From assembly GCA_019637955.1 (NCBI GenBank), contig JAHBUS010000011.1, forward strand, positions 1-64,000: a stretch of DNA of 64,000 bases. The letters run 5' to 3'. The notes below the pieces were generated by a model. That model saw nothing but the letters and a program-made list of their open reading frames with translations, ran no database searches and was not told the DNA's origin. The stretch comes from Pseudobdellovibrionaceae bacterium. Its GTDB lineage: Bacteria; Bdellovibrionota; Bdellovibrionia; Bdellovibrionales; Bdellovibrionaceae. This document shows positions 1 to 7,589 of the stretch, piece by piece. The position numbers and the translations under genes were made by a program. Each line of letters starts with the position of its first letter. Position 1 is the stretch's first letter.

Positions 1-1
1 G

Positions 2-3000
2 ACGACGCCTTCGATCACCATCTCTCAAGCCGACACGACGACAAGTGGTTATCTCACCTCGACCGACTGGAACACGTTTAATAATAAAGCAAGCACCGCC
101 TCGTTGAACAACTATGTCCTCAAAGCTGGCGACACGATGACTGGAGCACTCGCGCTCCCCAGTAATGGGCTCACTGTCGGGACGACTGAACTCGTGGTGA
201 GCGGTGGCAAGCTCGGCATTGGCCTTGCGTCCCCGAACTATCTTTTGGAATCTCGAAGCTCGGTTCTCACAAACAACACCGAAGTCATCACGGGCGCCTT
301 TACGGGTCCCGGTCTCAAGGGAGTGCTCAGTGGCTATGCAACAGATGGCGCCGGCGCCATTCGCGAAGCACGAGTTCGAGCCGCAGGATCTATTCCGCTC
401 GCCTTAGGAACGACCAACTCCAATAACGCCATCTACATCCTGGACAATGGCAATGTGGGCCTCGGCCTGACAAACCCTGGTCAGAAACTTGAAGTCGTGG
501 GCAATGTTAAAGCCACTCAGCTTTGCATCGGCTCTGACTGCCGCGCGGCTTGGCCGACAGGCGCGGGCGGCACGGTCACGAGCGTGACGAGTGCGAATAC
601 CGACATTTCGGTTGCGACAACAACGACCACGCCGGTGCTCACGCTCAATTCGGGTACGGGCGCGAATCAGATTCTGAAACTGAATGGCTCGAGTGAAATC
701 CCGGCCGTGAGCGGTGTGAATTTAACGAACCTCGACGCTTCGAATCTTGCCAGTGGAACACTGCCAACGGCGCGCCTTCCGGCTTTCACGGGCGACGTGA
801 CCTCAAGCGCGGGTTCAAACACGCTCACTCTCGGCACGGTTCCGGTGAGCAAGGGCGGAACAGGCGTGACTTCTTTCGGAGCCAACAAATTGGTGTCGAC
901 GAACGGCACGGGCACCGCGCTTGCCAGCTGGTCGTGCCCCGTCGGACAGCTGATCAAGTTTGATGGCTCTGGAGTCATTGGCTGCGACACCATCGCCGGA
1001 ATTCTGGGCTACACGCCCGCGAACGGAACGAATTACGTCGCCAAAACGGGCGACACGATGAGCGGAACGCTCAATCTGGCAAGCAACGGTCTTGTCGTCG
1101 GCACCAATCAATTGGTCGTCAGTGGTGGCAACACGGGCGTCGGGACGGCCAGCCCGATCGGCGCATTGCAAATTCATCAGACGAGCTCTGGAGCCCCCGC
1201 AATTATCGAAGGGACGAATCCTCGTCTCGCCTTGGTCGACACGGCGGTTTCGCCGAACACGGTTTCGGGATCTCCGGCCTGGATTCTGGACAGTGCCTCG
1301 GACGTGTTTCGAGTTTACCGGCAACCCAATGTCACTTCGAGCGGCGTCGTCTATCTCCAGGTCGATAACACCGGCGTGACTAATTTTCCGGGCGGAAATG
1401 TCGGTGTCGGCGTCAGTAGCCCCACGGAAAGATTCGAAGTCGCAGGTAAAGTGAAGGCGACGGAGCTTTGTATCGGTGCGGATTGCCGCGCGGCTTGGCC
1501 CGCGGGCGCCGGCGGCAGCGTGACGAGCGTCACGAGCGCCAACGGTGACATCACGGTGGCAACAACGACAACCACCCCGGTCCTGACTCTGAACACCGGA
1601 ACCGGCGCAAATCAAATCGTGAAACTCAATGCTTCCAGCCAACTGCCTGCGGTGAGCGGTGCGAACCTCACCAATTTGAACGCGGGGAACATCAGTTCGG
1701 GAACGCTTCCGGTGGCCCGCGGCGGGACGGGCGCGACCTCGTTCTCGGCGAACCGCTTGGTTGCGAGCGATGGCTCAGGCAATTTGGCGAGCTGGTCGTG
1801 CACCACGGGACAAGTGCCGAAATTCGATGGCGCCGGCGTTGTCGGCTGCGACACCATCGCGAACATTTTGGGTTACACGCCTGCCAATGGAACCAACTAC
1901 GTCGCGAAAGCTGGCGACACGATGAGCGGCACGCTCAATCTGCCGAGCAACGGCTTGGTGGTCGGAGCGACTCAGCTCGTGGCCACCGGATCGAGAGTGG
2001 GGATCGGCACGGCCAGTCCGAGCGAGCTTTTGCACGTGAATGGCGCCTCGACTTTTAACGGCGCGATGGATTTCCGCATGGGCGGCGTCTCCAACAACGC
2101 GTGGATCGGCGCTTCGACGAACGTGTGGACCGATCCGCATCTTCATATTGGCGGCTACGGCGCTTCGCCGAATCGCAAGATCGGTCTCTGGGCCGACACG
2201 CTTTTTGCCTCGGGAAATGTCGGCATCGGCAACACGGCTCCCGTTGTGAGTTTGGACATGAGCACCCGGACTGACGCCATCGCGCTTCCGAAGGGAACCA
2301 ATGCCCAGCAGCCGGGATCGCCCGCCGCGGGATGGATGCGTTACAACACGGATAAGAGCTCGATGGAAGTGTATGACGGTGCGGGTTGGAAATCGATTTC
2401 GATGTCGACGGCCTCCTCACCCGCGTTCTACGTTCATAAGAACGGCGTCGATCAGACGGTCGCGAGTTCCACCTACGTGAAGCTCACGTTCGGAACCAAA
2501 TTATTTGATCAAACAAATGCCTGGAGTTCGGATCGCTTCACGCCCACGGTGGCCGGCCGCTACACGTTCTCGCTCAATGTCTACTGCCCGAACGCATCGA
2601 CTCATTGCCATCCTTTAATTTACAAGAACGGCTCGCCTTATGCGGGTAACGTCGGTGCCGGCAGCGGAAACGTTGGAAACTCCGTGAGTGCGATCGTCGA
2701 CATGAATGGGACCACCGATTACGTCGAGGCCTACGTTTACGACTACGGCACGACGATCCACGGCGCGCAACAGTGGACGAACTTCAGCGGTGCGCTTCTC
2801 GCGGGCAATACCACGGCGAGTAGCGGTAGCGGCAGTGCCAATACGCTCGCCAAATGGAGCAATGCCACAACGCTCACTTCGAGCATTATCAGTGAAAGTT
2901 CTGGGAACGTCGGAATCGGAACTGGGTCTCCTGCGACAAGTTTACACGTGGAGAGCGCGAACCCGATCGTGAACTTAAAATCGACCTCGGGTTCAGGCAC

Positions 3001-3661
3001 CTCCGCTGGATTTTATGCCGAAGCGAATGGACGGAAGTGGTCGGTGCAAAACCGTAGCGACTTGTCGGGCGGATTCTCTATCGCCGACGAGACCGCGAGT
3101 TCGAACCGTTTGGTCATCAACTCAGCTGGAAACGTCGGAATTGGAACAACAGGTCCGACTACGAAACTCGAAGTCGCGGGAACTGTCAAAGCGACGCAAG
3201 TGGAGTCTTCGAAGGCGGCTTTCGTAAGGGTTCTCCTTGCTCACTGCAGTGGGGGTTGTGCCAGCTACCACGGATTGAATGTTTGGACGAACACCGCCGG
3301 ATACACGCATTCGGTCCTCAATAATGACACGGCCACATTCACAACGTCGAACGGAAACGTAACCATCAATAAGGCGGGGACGTATCGGATCAAAATTTTC
3401 TCCATGATCATTCCAACCTCAGGGGCCGCCAATCAGTACGGCTGTCCTTTCATCAATGGATCGCCCAGCTGTTCCGCCAGTGCTTCCGAGTATGTTCCGC
3501 ACAAACAGGCGCCCGCCGGAAGTTGGAGTTCGGGAGTCCACGAGTTCATCATGGACATCGCGGCGGGAACCGTTGTTGGTTATGGCTATTACACCAACGC
3601 GGCTCTCGATTACTGGGCGCACGACGGTTACACCGGTATGCTCATCCATAAGTTGAACTGA
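2..3661 (+). CDS. Modular fibre protein, mosaic adhesive trimer-like (5' end missing)
   Basis: The reading frame is already open at base 2, so the N-terminus lies outside the window; a TTG at 104 is internal. Three modules start with a GDTM(S/T)G(T/A)L motif near bases 125, 1046 and 1910, giving periods of about 307 and 288 residues. Modules carry NVGIGT/SP-like shaft repeats, TTTTTPVLTLN stretches and a conserved CIG(S/A)DCRAAWP segment. A C1q/TNF-like jelly-roll candidate (AGRYTFSLNVYC) lies at about 2408-2810, and a second tip-like domain (AGTYRIKIFSMI) fills the C-terminus from about 3200. Bdellovibrio mosaic adhesive trimer fibres share this layout of repetitive trimeric shaft and variable adhesive tip; they sit on the cell surface and recognise prey. 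No C-terminal S74 chaperone peptidase is seen. A phage-tail-like fibre is the alternative. Confidence 0.72.
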   Translation, partial: TTPSITISQADTTTSGYLTSTDWNTFNNKASTASLNNYVLKAGDTMTGALALPSNGLTVGTTELVVSGGKLGIGLASPNYLLESRSSVLTNNTEVITGAFTGPGLKGVLSGYATDGAGAIREARVRAAGSIPLALGTTNSNNAIYILDNGNVGLGLTNPGQKLEVVGNVKATQLCIGSDCRAAWPTGAGGTVTSVTSANTDISVATTTTTPVLTLNSGTGANQILKLNGSSEIPAVSGVNLTNLDASNLASGTLPTARLPAFTGDVTSSAGSNTLTLGTVPVSKGGTGVTSFGANKLVSTNGTGTALASWSCPVGQLIKFDGSGVIGCDTIAGILGYTPANGTNYVAKTGDTMSGTLNLASNGLVVGTNQLVVSGGNTGVGTASPIGALQIHQTSSGAPAIIEGTNPRLALVDTAVSPNTVSGSPAWILDSASDVFRVYRQPNVTSSGVVYLQVDNTGVTNFPGGNVGVGVSSPTERFEVAGKVKATELCIGADCRAAWPAGAGGSVTSVTSANGDITVATTTTTPVLTLNTGTGANQIVKLNASSQLPAVSGANLTNLNAGNISSGTLPVARGGTGATSFSANRLVASDGSGNLASWSCTTGQVPKFDGAGVVGCDTIANILGYTPANGTNYVAKAGDTMSGTLNLPSNGLVVGATQLVATGSRVGIGTASPSELLHVNGASTFNGAMDFRMGGVSNNAWIGASTNVWTDPHLHIGGYGASPNRKIGLWADTLFASGNVGIGNTAPVVSLDMSTRTDAIALPKGTNAQQPGSPAAGWMRYNTDKSSMEVYDGAGWKSISMSTASSPAFYVHKNGVDQTVASSTYVKLTFGTKLFDQTNAWSSDRFTPTVAGRYTFSLNVYCPNASTHCHPLIYKNGSPYAGNVGAGSGNVGNSVSAIVDMNGTTDYVEAYVYDYGTTIHGAQQWTNFSGALLAGNTTASSGSGSANTLAKWSNATTLTSSIISESSGNVGIGTGSPATSLHVESANPIVNLKSTSGSGTSAGFYAEANGRKWSVQNRSDLSGGFSIADETASSNRLVINSAGNVGIGTTGPTTKLEVAGTVKATQVESSKAAFVRVLLAHCSGGCASYHGLNVWTNTAGYTHSVLNNDTATFTTSNGNVTINKAGTYRIKIFSMIIPTSGAANQYGCPFINGSPSCSASASEYVPHKQAPAGSWSSGVHEFIMDIAAGTVVGYGYYTNAALDYWAHDGYTGMLIHKLN

Positions 3662-3663
3662 TC

Positions 3664-4041
3664 ATGAAGTCGGCACTCTCATTAAAAATAAAAATCGGTC
3701 TCGCTCTTGTGGTGGCGATGATCGCGTTCGCCGTTTGGTTGGTTTTGCATGCACCGAAGAGCCACGTGATGACCGAGATTCCGCCGGTGCTGCCCCAGGA
3801 TCCCACGAAGGTGCGCCCGCCGCCGCCCTTGCCTGAGCGGCCTGACGAGAAGGCGCCCGTGAACACCGAGATGAAGCTGGTTCCTCCACGCAAAGACCTT
3901 CCGCCGCCGCCCCCGGTCCCGGATTTGAAGAAGGTGCTGAAAGCGCCTATCAACAAAGACATGAAGCTGCTCCCGGCGCGCAAAGATTTGCCGCCAGCGC
4001 CGCCGCTTCCGCCTGTTCAATTTCCAGAAACGAATCAGTAA
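3664..4041 (+). CDS. Proline-rich single-pass membrane protein
   Basis: 125 residues. It starts two bases after the fibre gene stop with no clear Shine-Dalgarno site, which suggests translational coupling. An N-terminal hydrophobic segment (about residues 9-28) anchors a proline-rich periplasmic tail. The tail holds two copies of a unit around NxxMKLxPxRKDLPPxPP. Such extended tails resemble the proline-rich spacer of TonB-type proteins, but no C-terminal TonB domain is present. The gene runs head-on into a TonB-like gene and overlaps its 3' end by seven bases. A role linked to fibre display or to the TonB-like neighbour is only inferred from position. Confidence 0.6.
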   Translation: MKSALSLKIKIGLALVVAMIAFAVWLVLHAPKSHVMTEIPPVLPQDPTKVRPPPPLPERPDEKAPVNTEMKLVPPRKDLPPPPPVPDLKKVLKAPINKDMKLLPARKDLPPAPPLPPVQFPETNQ

Positions 4042-4904
4042 GGACGCGCGAGCGTGCGCGGATCGAAGTGCACGGTGAACGAGTACTTCAAGTGGATGAA
4101 CCCGTCCTCTTCGACCATTTCTCGAGGAGGATTCGGGAAGTACCGGGCCTGCGCGAACGCGCTGATCGCCGCGCGGTCAAAGGCGGAAAGGCCGGACTCT
4201 TTCATCACGACCACTTTCACCAAATCGCCGTGAGGATTGAGAATCACTTCGAGGTGCGTGTTCCAACGGTTGCGAACATTGGCTTGCAGCTGCTCGCGCG
4301 CGGTCGTGTCAATGGCGCGCTGAACGCCGCTCTCCCAGCGGTAGCGGATCAACTGCTCCACACGTGAGTAAAACGAATAGAACAAATAGCGGTCGGTGTT
4401 GAGCGCGGTGAACGAGCCGACGTCCATCTCTTGCGGCAGCGATTCGCCGATCGTGGAGGTCCCGCGCGACGTGGGCATGGGAATCTGACGGCGGACATCC
4501 GGCTGCGCCTGCACCAGCAAGTCGCCATTGGCGAGCTCGTTCTCGAGGGCGCGGTTGGTGGCCTGCTCGCTTTGAGTTTGGTTCTGCTGGGCGGGGCTGT
4601 TGTCGCGGTTCTGGGTTTGGCCGATGTTCGCGGCGCGCGTTTGTTTGCGCACGCGCTGGGTTTGGTTGGACCAAAAACGAAGCGGGTCTTCGGAGTCCTC
4701 GGCCTTTTCTTTCTCGGGAACGACGGCCTCACGGACGATCTGTTTGGCCGTCTTATTTTGAGACAGTTGTTGGTCGGGATCGAGAATTTCGATCTGAACG
4801 GTCTCACGCGAGGGAGGCGGGACGATCGGCGCAAAAGCGATCAACCACATCAGCAGGAAGTGGACGAAAACACTCAAGAATACCGAAAACATCGCCCGGT
4901 TCAT
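4035..4904 (-). CDS. TonB/TolA-like energy-transducing protein
   Basis: 289 residues. One N-terminal transmembrane helix (about residues 6-28) is followed by a proline-containing start (IVPPPSRE), a long Q/N/R/E-rich periplasmic linker and a C-terminal TonB-type domain (about 205-280). That domain has the family pattern LEVILNPHGDLVKVVVMKES followed by AFDRAAISAFAQARYFPNPP. Members of the family link inner-membrane proton-motive motors to the outer membrane. No ExbB/ExbD genes sit next to it; the only TolQ/TolR-like set in the window is near 53 kb. The upstream strand holds the FliA-like promoter of the divergent PilZ gene. Confidence 0.75.
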   Translation of the reverse strand: MNRAMFSVFLSVFVHFLLMWLIAFAPIVPPPSRETVQIEILDPDQQLSQNKTAKQIVREAVVPEKEKAEDSEDPLRFWSNQTQRVRKQTRAANIGQTQNRDNSPAQQNQTQSEQATNRALENELANGDLLVQAQPDVRRQIPMPTSRGTSTIGESLPQEMDVGSFTALNTDRYLFYSFYSRVEQLIRYRWESGVQRAIDTTAREQLQANVRNRWNTHLEVILNPHGDLVKVVVMKESGLSAFDRAAISAFAQARYFPNPPREMVEEDGFIHLKYSFTVHFDPRTLARPY

Positions 4905-4952
4905 AAAACCGAGATTAGGCCTAGATCCAGGGGCTTGGCAAAGAAAAGGGGC

Positions 4953-4979
4953 TCAAGTTGAAACAATTTCTGCCGATAA
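4953..4979 (+). promoter_or_regulatory. Sigma-28 (FliA)-like promoter before the PilZ gene
   Basis: A TCAAGTTG box at 4953-4960, an 11-base spacer and a GCCGATAA box at 4972-4979. The FliA consensus is TAAAGTTT-N11-GCCGATAA, so the -10 element matches 8 of 8 and the -35 element 6 of 8. The expected transcript would start near 4985, about 20 bases before the chosen ATG at 5006. Confidence 0.65.
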
Positions 4980-5005
4980 AGAGACTGTTCAATCCGGGGG
5001 GATTC

Positions 5006-5515
5006 ATGAGCAATGTACTGCCTTTTCGCGCGCGTCCGAGAACCGAAACGATCGATATCAAGCTGCACCATGAAGACGCACAGGTTCTTGACGTGACCGA
5101 AAGAATCCAGGCTGGGCAGGCCGATGACCGGCGCCAGGTGAAGCGGGTCGTGCTGAATGAGTTCATTTCGGCCCACGTTTTCGTTCCCGGCCGCGGTTTG
5201 CTCCGCATCGTCCTCAAGGATATCCACGAGAAGGGTTTGGCCTTCGAAATCGACGCTCGTGAAGGTCAATTTGGCCGCAACGAGACTCTCGAGGTTCGCT
5301 TCTACATGAACCACGAAACCTACTTCAAATTTAACATCCAAGTGATGCACGTTCAGTCGAACGAAGACGATGCGACCGAGCGCCATGGTTGCCAGTTTGT
5401 GAAAGACACCATCAACGACGTGGCCCTTCACCACTTCATCGGTTTCCTGCAAAATATCGCGGCGTCTTTGCGCACCGATAAAGGCGATCGCACCGTCTCG
5501 AACATCTACTCTTAA
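5006..5515 (+). CDS. PilZ-domain protein, probable c-di-GMP receptor
   Basis: 169 residues from ATG 5006, which is preceded by a run of G residues at 4995-5001. A longer frame from TTG 4958 would place its start inside the -35 box, so it was rejected. The protein has an RxxxR-type stretch (RQVKR) followed after about 26 residues by DIHEKG, which stands where PilZ proteins have [D/N]xSxxG, with His replacing Ser. Beta-rich segments follow and the C-terminus is helical. PilZ domains bind cyclic di-GMP and act on flagella, pili or secretion. The FliA-like promoter fits a motility-phase role. The Ser to His change may alter ligand binding. Confidence 0.72.
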   Translation: MSNVLPFRARPRTETIDIKLHHEDAQVLDVTERIQAGQADDRRQVKRVVLNEFISAHVFVPGRGLLRIVLKDIHEKGLAFEIDAREGQFGRNETLEVRFYMNHETYFKFNIQVMHVQSNEDDATERHGCQFVKDTINDVALHHFIGFLQNIAASLRTDKGDRTVSNIYS

Positions 5516-5657
5516 AGTCTCGTCACCGCCGCCCTAACGCGAGCGGTCTCCGAATCGGAAGTGAGTTTTGCAGCGGCCTTGCGCCGCTGCTTTAATTTTG
5601 CCTCAACACCCTGAAAACGTTGGACAAAGGTCCGGCGCATCAGGTGTGATCATAGGA

Positions 5658-5684
5658 GGATCTGTCATGACGACAGATCCTTTT
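5658..5684 (+). terminator. Hairpin with T-run, terminator or leader structure
   Basis: A perfect 9-bp stem (GGATCTGTC at 5658-5666 with GACAGATCC at 5672-5680, loop ATGAC) is followed by TTTT. It could terminate the PilZ transcript. It also covers an AGGAGG site and an ATG at 5667, so it may instead control translation upstream of phoH. Confidence 0.5.
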
Positions 5685-5780
5685 GGCTTTTCTGTAGGAG
5701 AAGCCGCAAGGAGGCAATTTGGCACGAGTCGAGCCCACTGGTGGCAAAACCAAGCGTCGCAAAATCGTCGTCGATACTAA
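5667..5780 (+). CDS. Possible 37-residue leader ORF overlapping phoH
   Basis: ATG 5667 lies seven bases behind a strong AGGAGG and opens a frame of 37 codons (MTTDPFGFSVGEAARRQ...) that ends with TAA at 5778-5780, in a different frame from phoH, whose start at 5719 it overlaps. The start codon sits in the loop of the hairpin at 5658-5680. No family is recognised. It may be a regulatory leader or a chance frame. Confidence 0.25.
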   Translation: MTTDPFGFSVGEAARRQFGTSRAHWWQNQASQNRRRY

Positions 5781-7056
5781 CGTCATTTTGTTCGATGCGC
5801 TGGCGATCACCAAGTTTCAGGATGCCGATGTCCACATCCCGATTTCCGTCATTGAGGAAGTCGACCGCTTCAAACGCGATCCGGGTGAGAATGGACGCAA
5901 TGCCCGTCAATTCAGCCGCTTCGTCGACATGCTCCGTGAAAAAGGTTCGCTCGCGAGCGGTGTTCAGCTCGAAAACAGCGAAACGCAAATCTGGGTCAAC
6001 ACCGATTTTTCGACGCCGGGAATGCCCGCCGAACTCGATGAGAAAAAAGCCGACAACCGCATCTTGGCCACGGCGATGGCGCTGCAAAAGCAGTATGCTC
6101 GTTACAAAGTGGAGCTCATCACCAAAGACATCAACTTGCGTATCAAGGCCGATGTTGTGGGCGTCACCGCCAAGGACTACGAGCCCGAAGGCGTGACCAA
6201 CGAAGATCTCTACGAGGGCTACCAAGAGCTGGAACTCTCGCCCGAGCAGATCGACAGTTTCTACAAAGACAAGCGCATCACGGCTGATGTCAGGCTCATC
6301 GCCAACCAGTACGTGATCATGAAGGACAAATCCAACCCGAACCATTCAGCGGTGGGCCGTTACAGCCTGGCTGACAAGGCCATCGTGCCTTTGGTGGCGG
6401 GAACGAATGGCGTCTGGGGCATTCACGCCCGCAACGTCGAGCAGTCCTTCGCGCTCGACAGCTTGCTCAACGACGAGATCTTGCTCGTGTCGCTGGTCGG
6501 TAAAGCCGGAACCGGAAAGACCTTGCTCGCGATCGCCGCGGGTCTGCACAAGACTCTCGACGAAGGAAAATTCCAGCGCTTGCTCGTCTCGCGCCCGATC
6601 TTTCCGATGGGCCGCGACATCGGTTACCTGCCCGGTGACATCGAGCAGAAGCTGAATCCTTGGATGCAGCCGATCTTCGATAACGTTGAATTTTTGATGG
6701 GAGCCGATAAAAAGGCCGTTGGCCGCGCTCAGGAGCTGATCAACCAAGGCATGCTCAACATCGAACCGCTCACGTACATTCGGGGACGCAGCATCCCGAA
6801 GCAGTACTTGATCGTGGATGAGGCTCAGAACTTGACCCCGCACGAGATCAAAACCATTATCACTCGCGCAGGTTCCGGCACGAAAGTGGTTCTGACGGGA
6901 GACATCTACCAGATCGACAATCCTTACGTCGATTCGGCGAACTCCGGTCTGACCTATGCCGTGGAGAAGTTCAAGGGTCACGCGATCGCCGGTCACGTCA
7001 CCTTGACCAAAGGGGAACGTTCCGAACTGGCCGAGTTGGCCGCGAACGTATTATAA
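5719..7056 (+). CDS. phoH2: PIN-PhoH family ATPase/ribonuclease
   Basis: 445 residues from TTG 5719, which has an AAGGAGG site at 5708-5714. The N-terminal third is a PIN nuclease domain with KIVVDTNVILFD and acidic residues near IEEVDRF and KADNRILATA. The C-terminal half is a PhoH NTPase with Walker A GKAGTGKT (about residue 261) and Walker B-type YLIVDEAQN (about 366). This PIN-PhoH fusion is known as PhoH2 or YlaK-like; studied members unwind and cleave RNA. It stands alone, with a 51-base gap to the MaoC gene. All key motifs are intact. Confidence 0.88.
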   Translation: MARVEPTGGKTKRRKIVVDTNVILFDALAITKFQDADVHIPISVIEEVDRFKRDPGENGRNARQFSRFVDMLREKGSLASGVQLENSETQIWVNTDFSTPGMPAELDEKKADNRILATAMALQKQYARYKVELITKDINLRIKADVVGVTAKDYEPEGVTNEDLYEGYQELELSPEQIDSFYKDKRITADVRLIANQYVIMKDKSNPNHSAVGRYSLADKAIVPLVAGTNGVWGIHARNVEQSFALDSLLNDEILLVSLVGKAGTGKTLLAIAAGLHKTLDEGKFQRLLVSRPIFPMGRDIGYLPGDIEQKLNPWMQPIFDNVEFLMGADKKAVGRAQELINQGMLNIEPLTYIRGRSIPKQYLIVDEAQNLTPHEIKTIITRAGSGTKVVLTGDIYQIDNPYVDSANSGLTYAVEKFKGHAIAGHVTLTKGERSELAELAANVL

Positions 7057-7107
7057 CAGGCGCGGGTCGGCCCGCGCCGGATTCGGCGAAGAGAGAAAGG
7101 GTTCGAG

Positions 7108-7512
7108 ATGTCATTCCAAGTGGGCGATACCAGATCCGTCACGGTGGAAATCACCGAAAAGATGGTGCAGCAGTTTGCCGAGATGTCGGGCGATTTCAAT
7201 CCCGTCCATATGGACGAGGCTTACGCCAAGACCACTCGCTTCGGCCGCCGGATCGCCCATGGCATGATCTCTGGAGCCCTGATCTCCCGCACCCTGGCGA
7301 TGGAGCTGGGGCCCGGCGGGATCTACATGTCGCAGAACCTCAAATTCATGCAGCCGATTTTCATCGGCGACACCGTCACCGTGGAACTCAAAGTGCTTAG
7401 TATTCGAGCAGAGCGCGGCTTTTGTTCGATCGAGACGCTGGTCAAAAAGCAGCCCTCCGCCGAGGTTTGCGTGAAGGGCGAAGCGATGATCATGATGCCC
7501 GAATTCGTCTAA
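7108..7512 (+). CDS. MaoC-type enoyl-CoA hydratase
   Basis: 134 residues, one hot-dog fold. The hydratase-2 motif is complete: SGDFNPVHMD at about residues 31-40 supplies the catalytic Asp and His, followed by FGRRIAHGMISG. The length fits PhaJ-like (R)-specific enoyl-CoA hydratases, which hydrate trans-2-enoyl-CoA for polyester supply or fatty-acid metabolism. No polyhydroxyalkanoate synthase is next to it, so the pathway is open. An AGAGAAAGGG site precedes ATG 7108. Confidence 0.85.
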   Translation: MSFQVGDTRSVTVEITEKMVQQFAEMSGDFNPVHMDEAYAKTTRFGRRIAHGMISGALISRTLAMELGPGGIYMSQNLKFMQPIFIGDTVTVELKVLSIRAERGFCSIETLVKKQPSAEVCVKGEAMIMMPEFV

Positions 7513-7589
7513 GATTTCGCGGCGATCGGCCATTTTTTGCTTTATCTCACGGCCAGGCTATGCCACTTTCCTGACGCGAGGTGATTTGG

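Noticed and set aside
2-3661. Prophage tail fibre
   Set aside because: No other phage genes follow, and the module pattern fits chromosomal Bdellovibrio-type fibres better; the upstream side is not visible, so this is not fully excluded.
4431-4961. 176-codon plus-strand frame with hydrophobic stretches
   Set aside because: It is antisense to the TonB-like gene, whose membrane helix, linker and C-terminal domain are coherent.
4958-5005. TTG start for the PilZ gene at 4958
   Set aside because: It would lie in the -35 box of the FliA-like promoter and lacks a ribosome site; ATG 5006 has both promoter and G-rich site in place.
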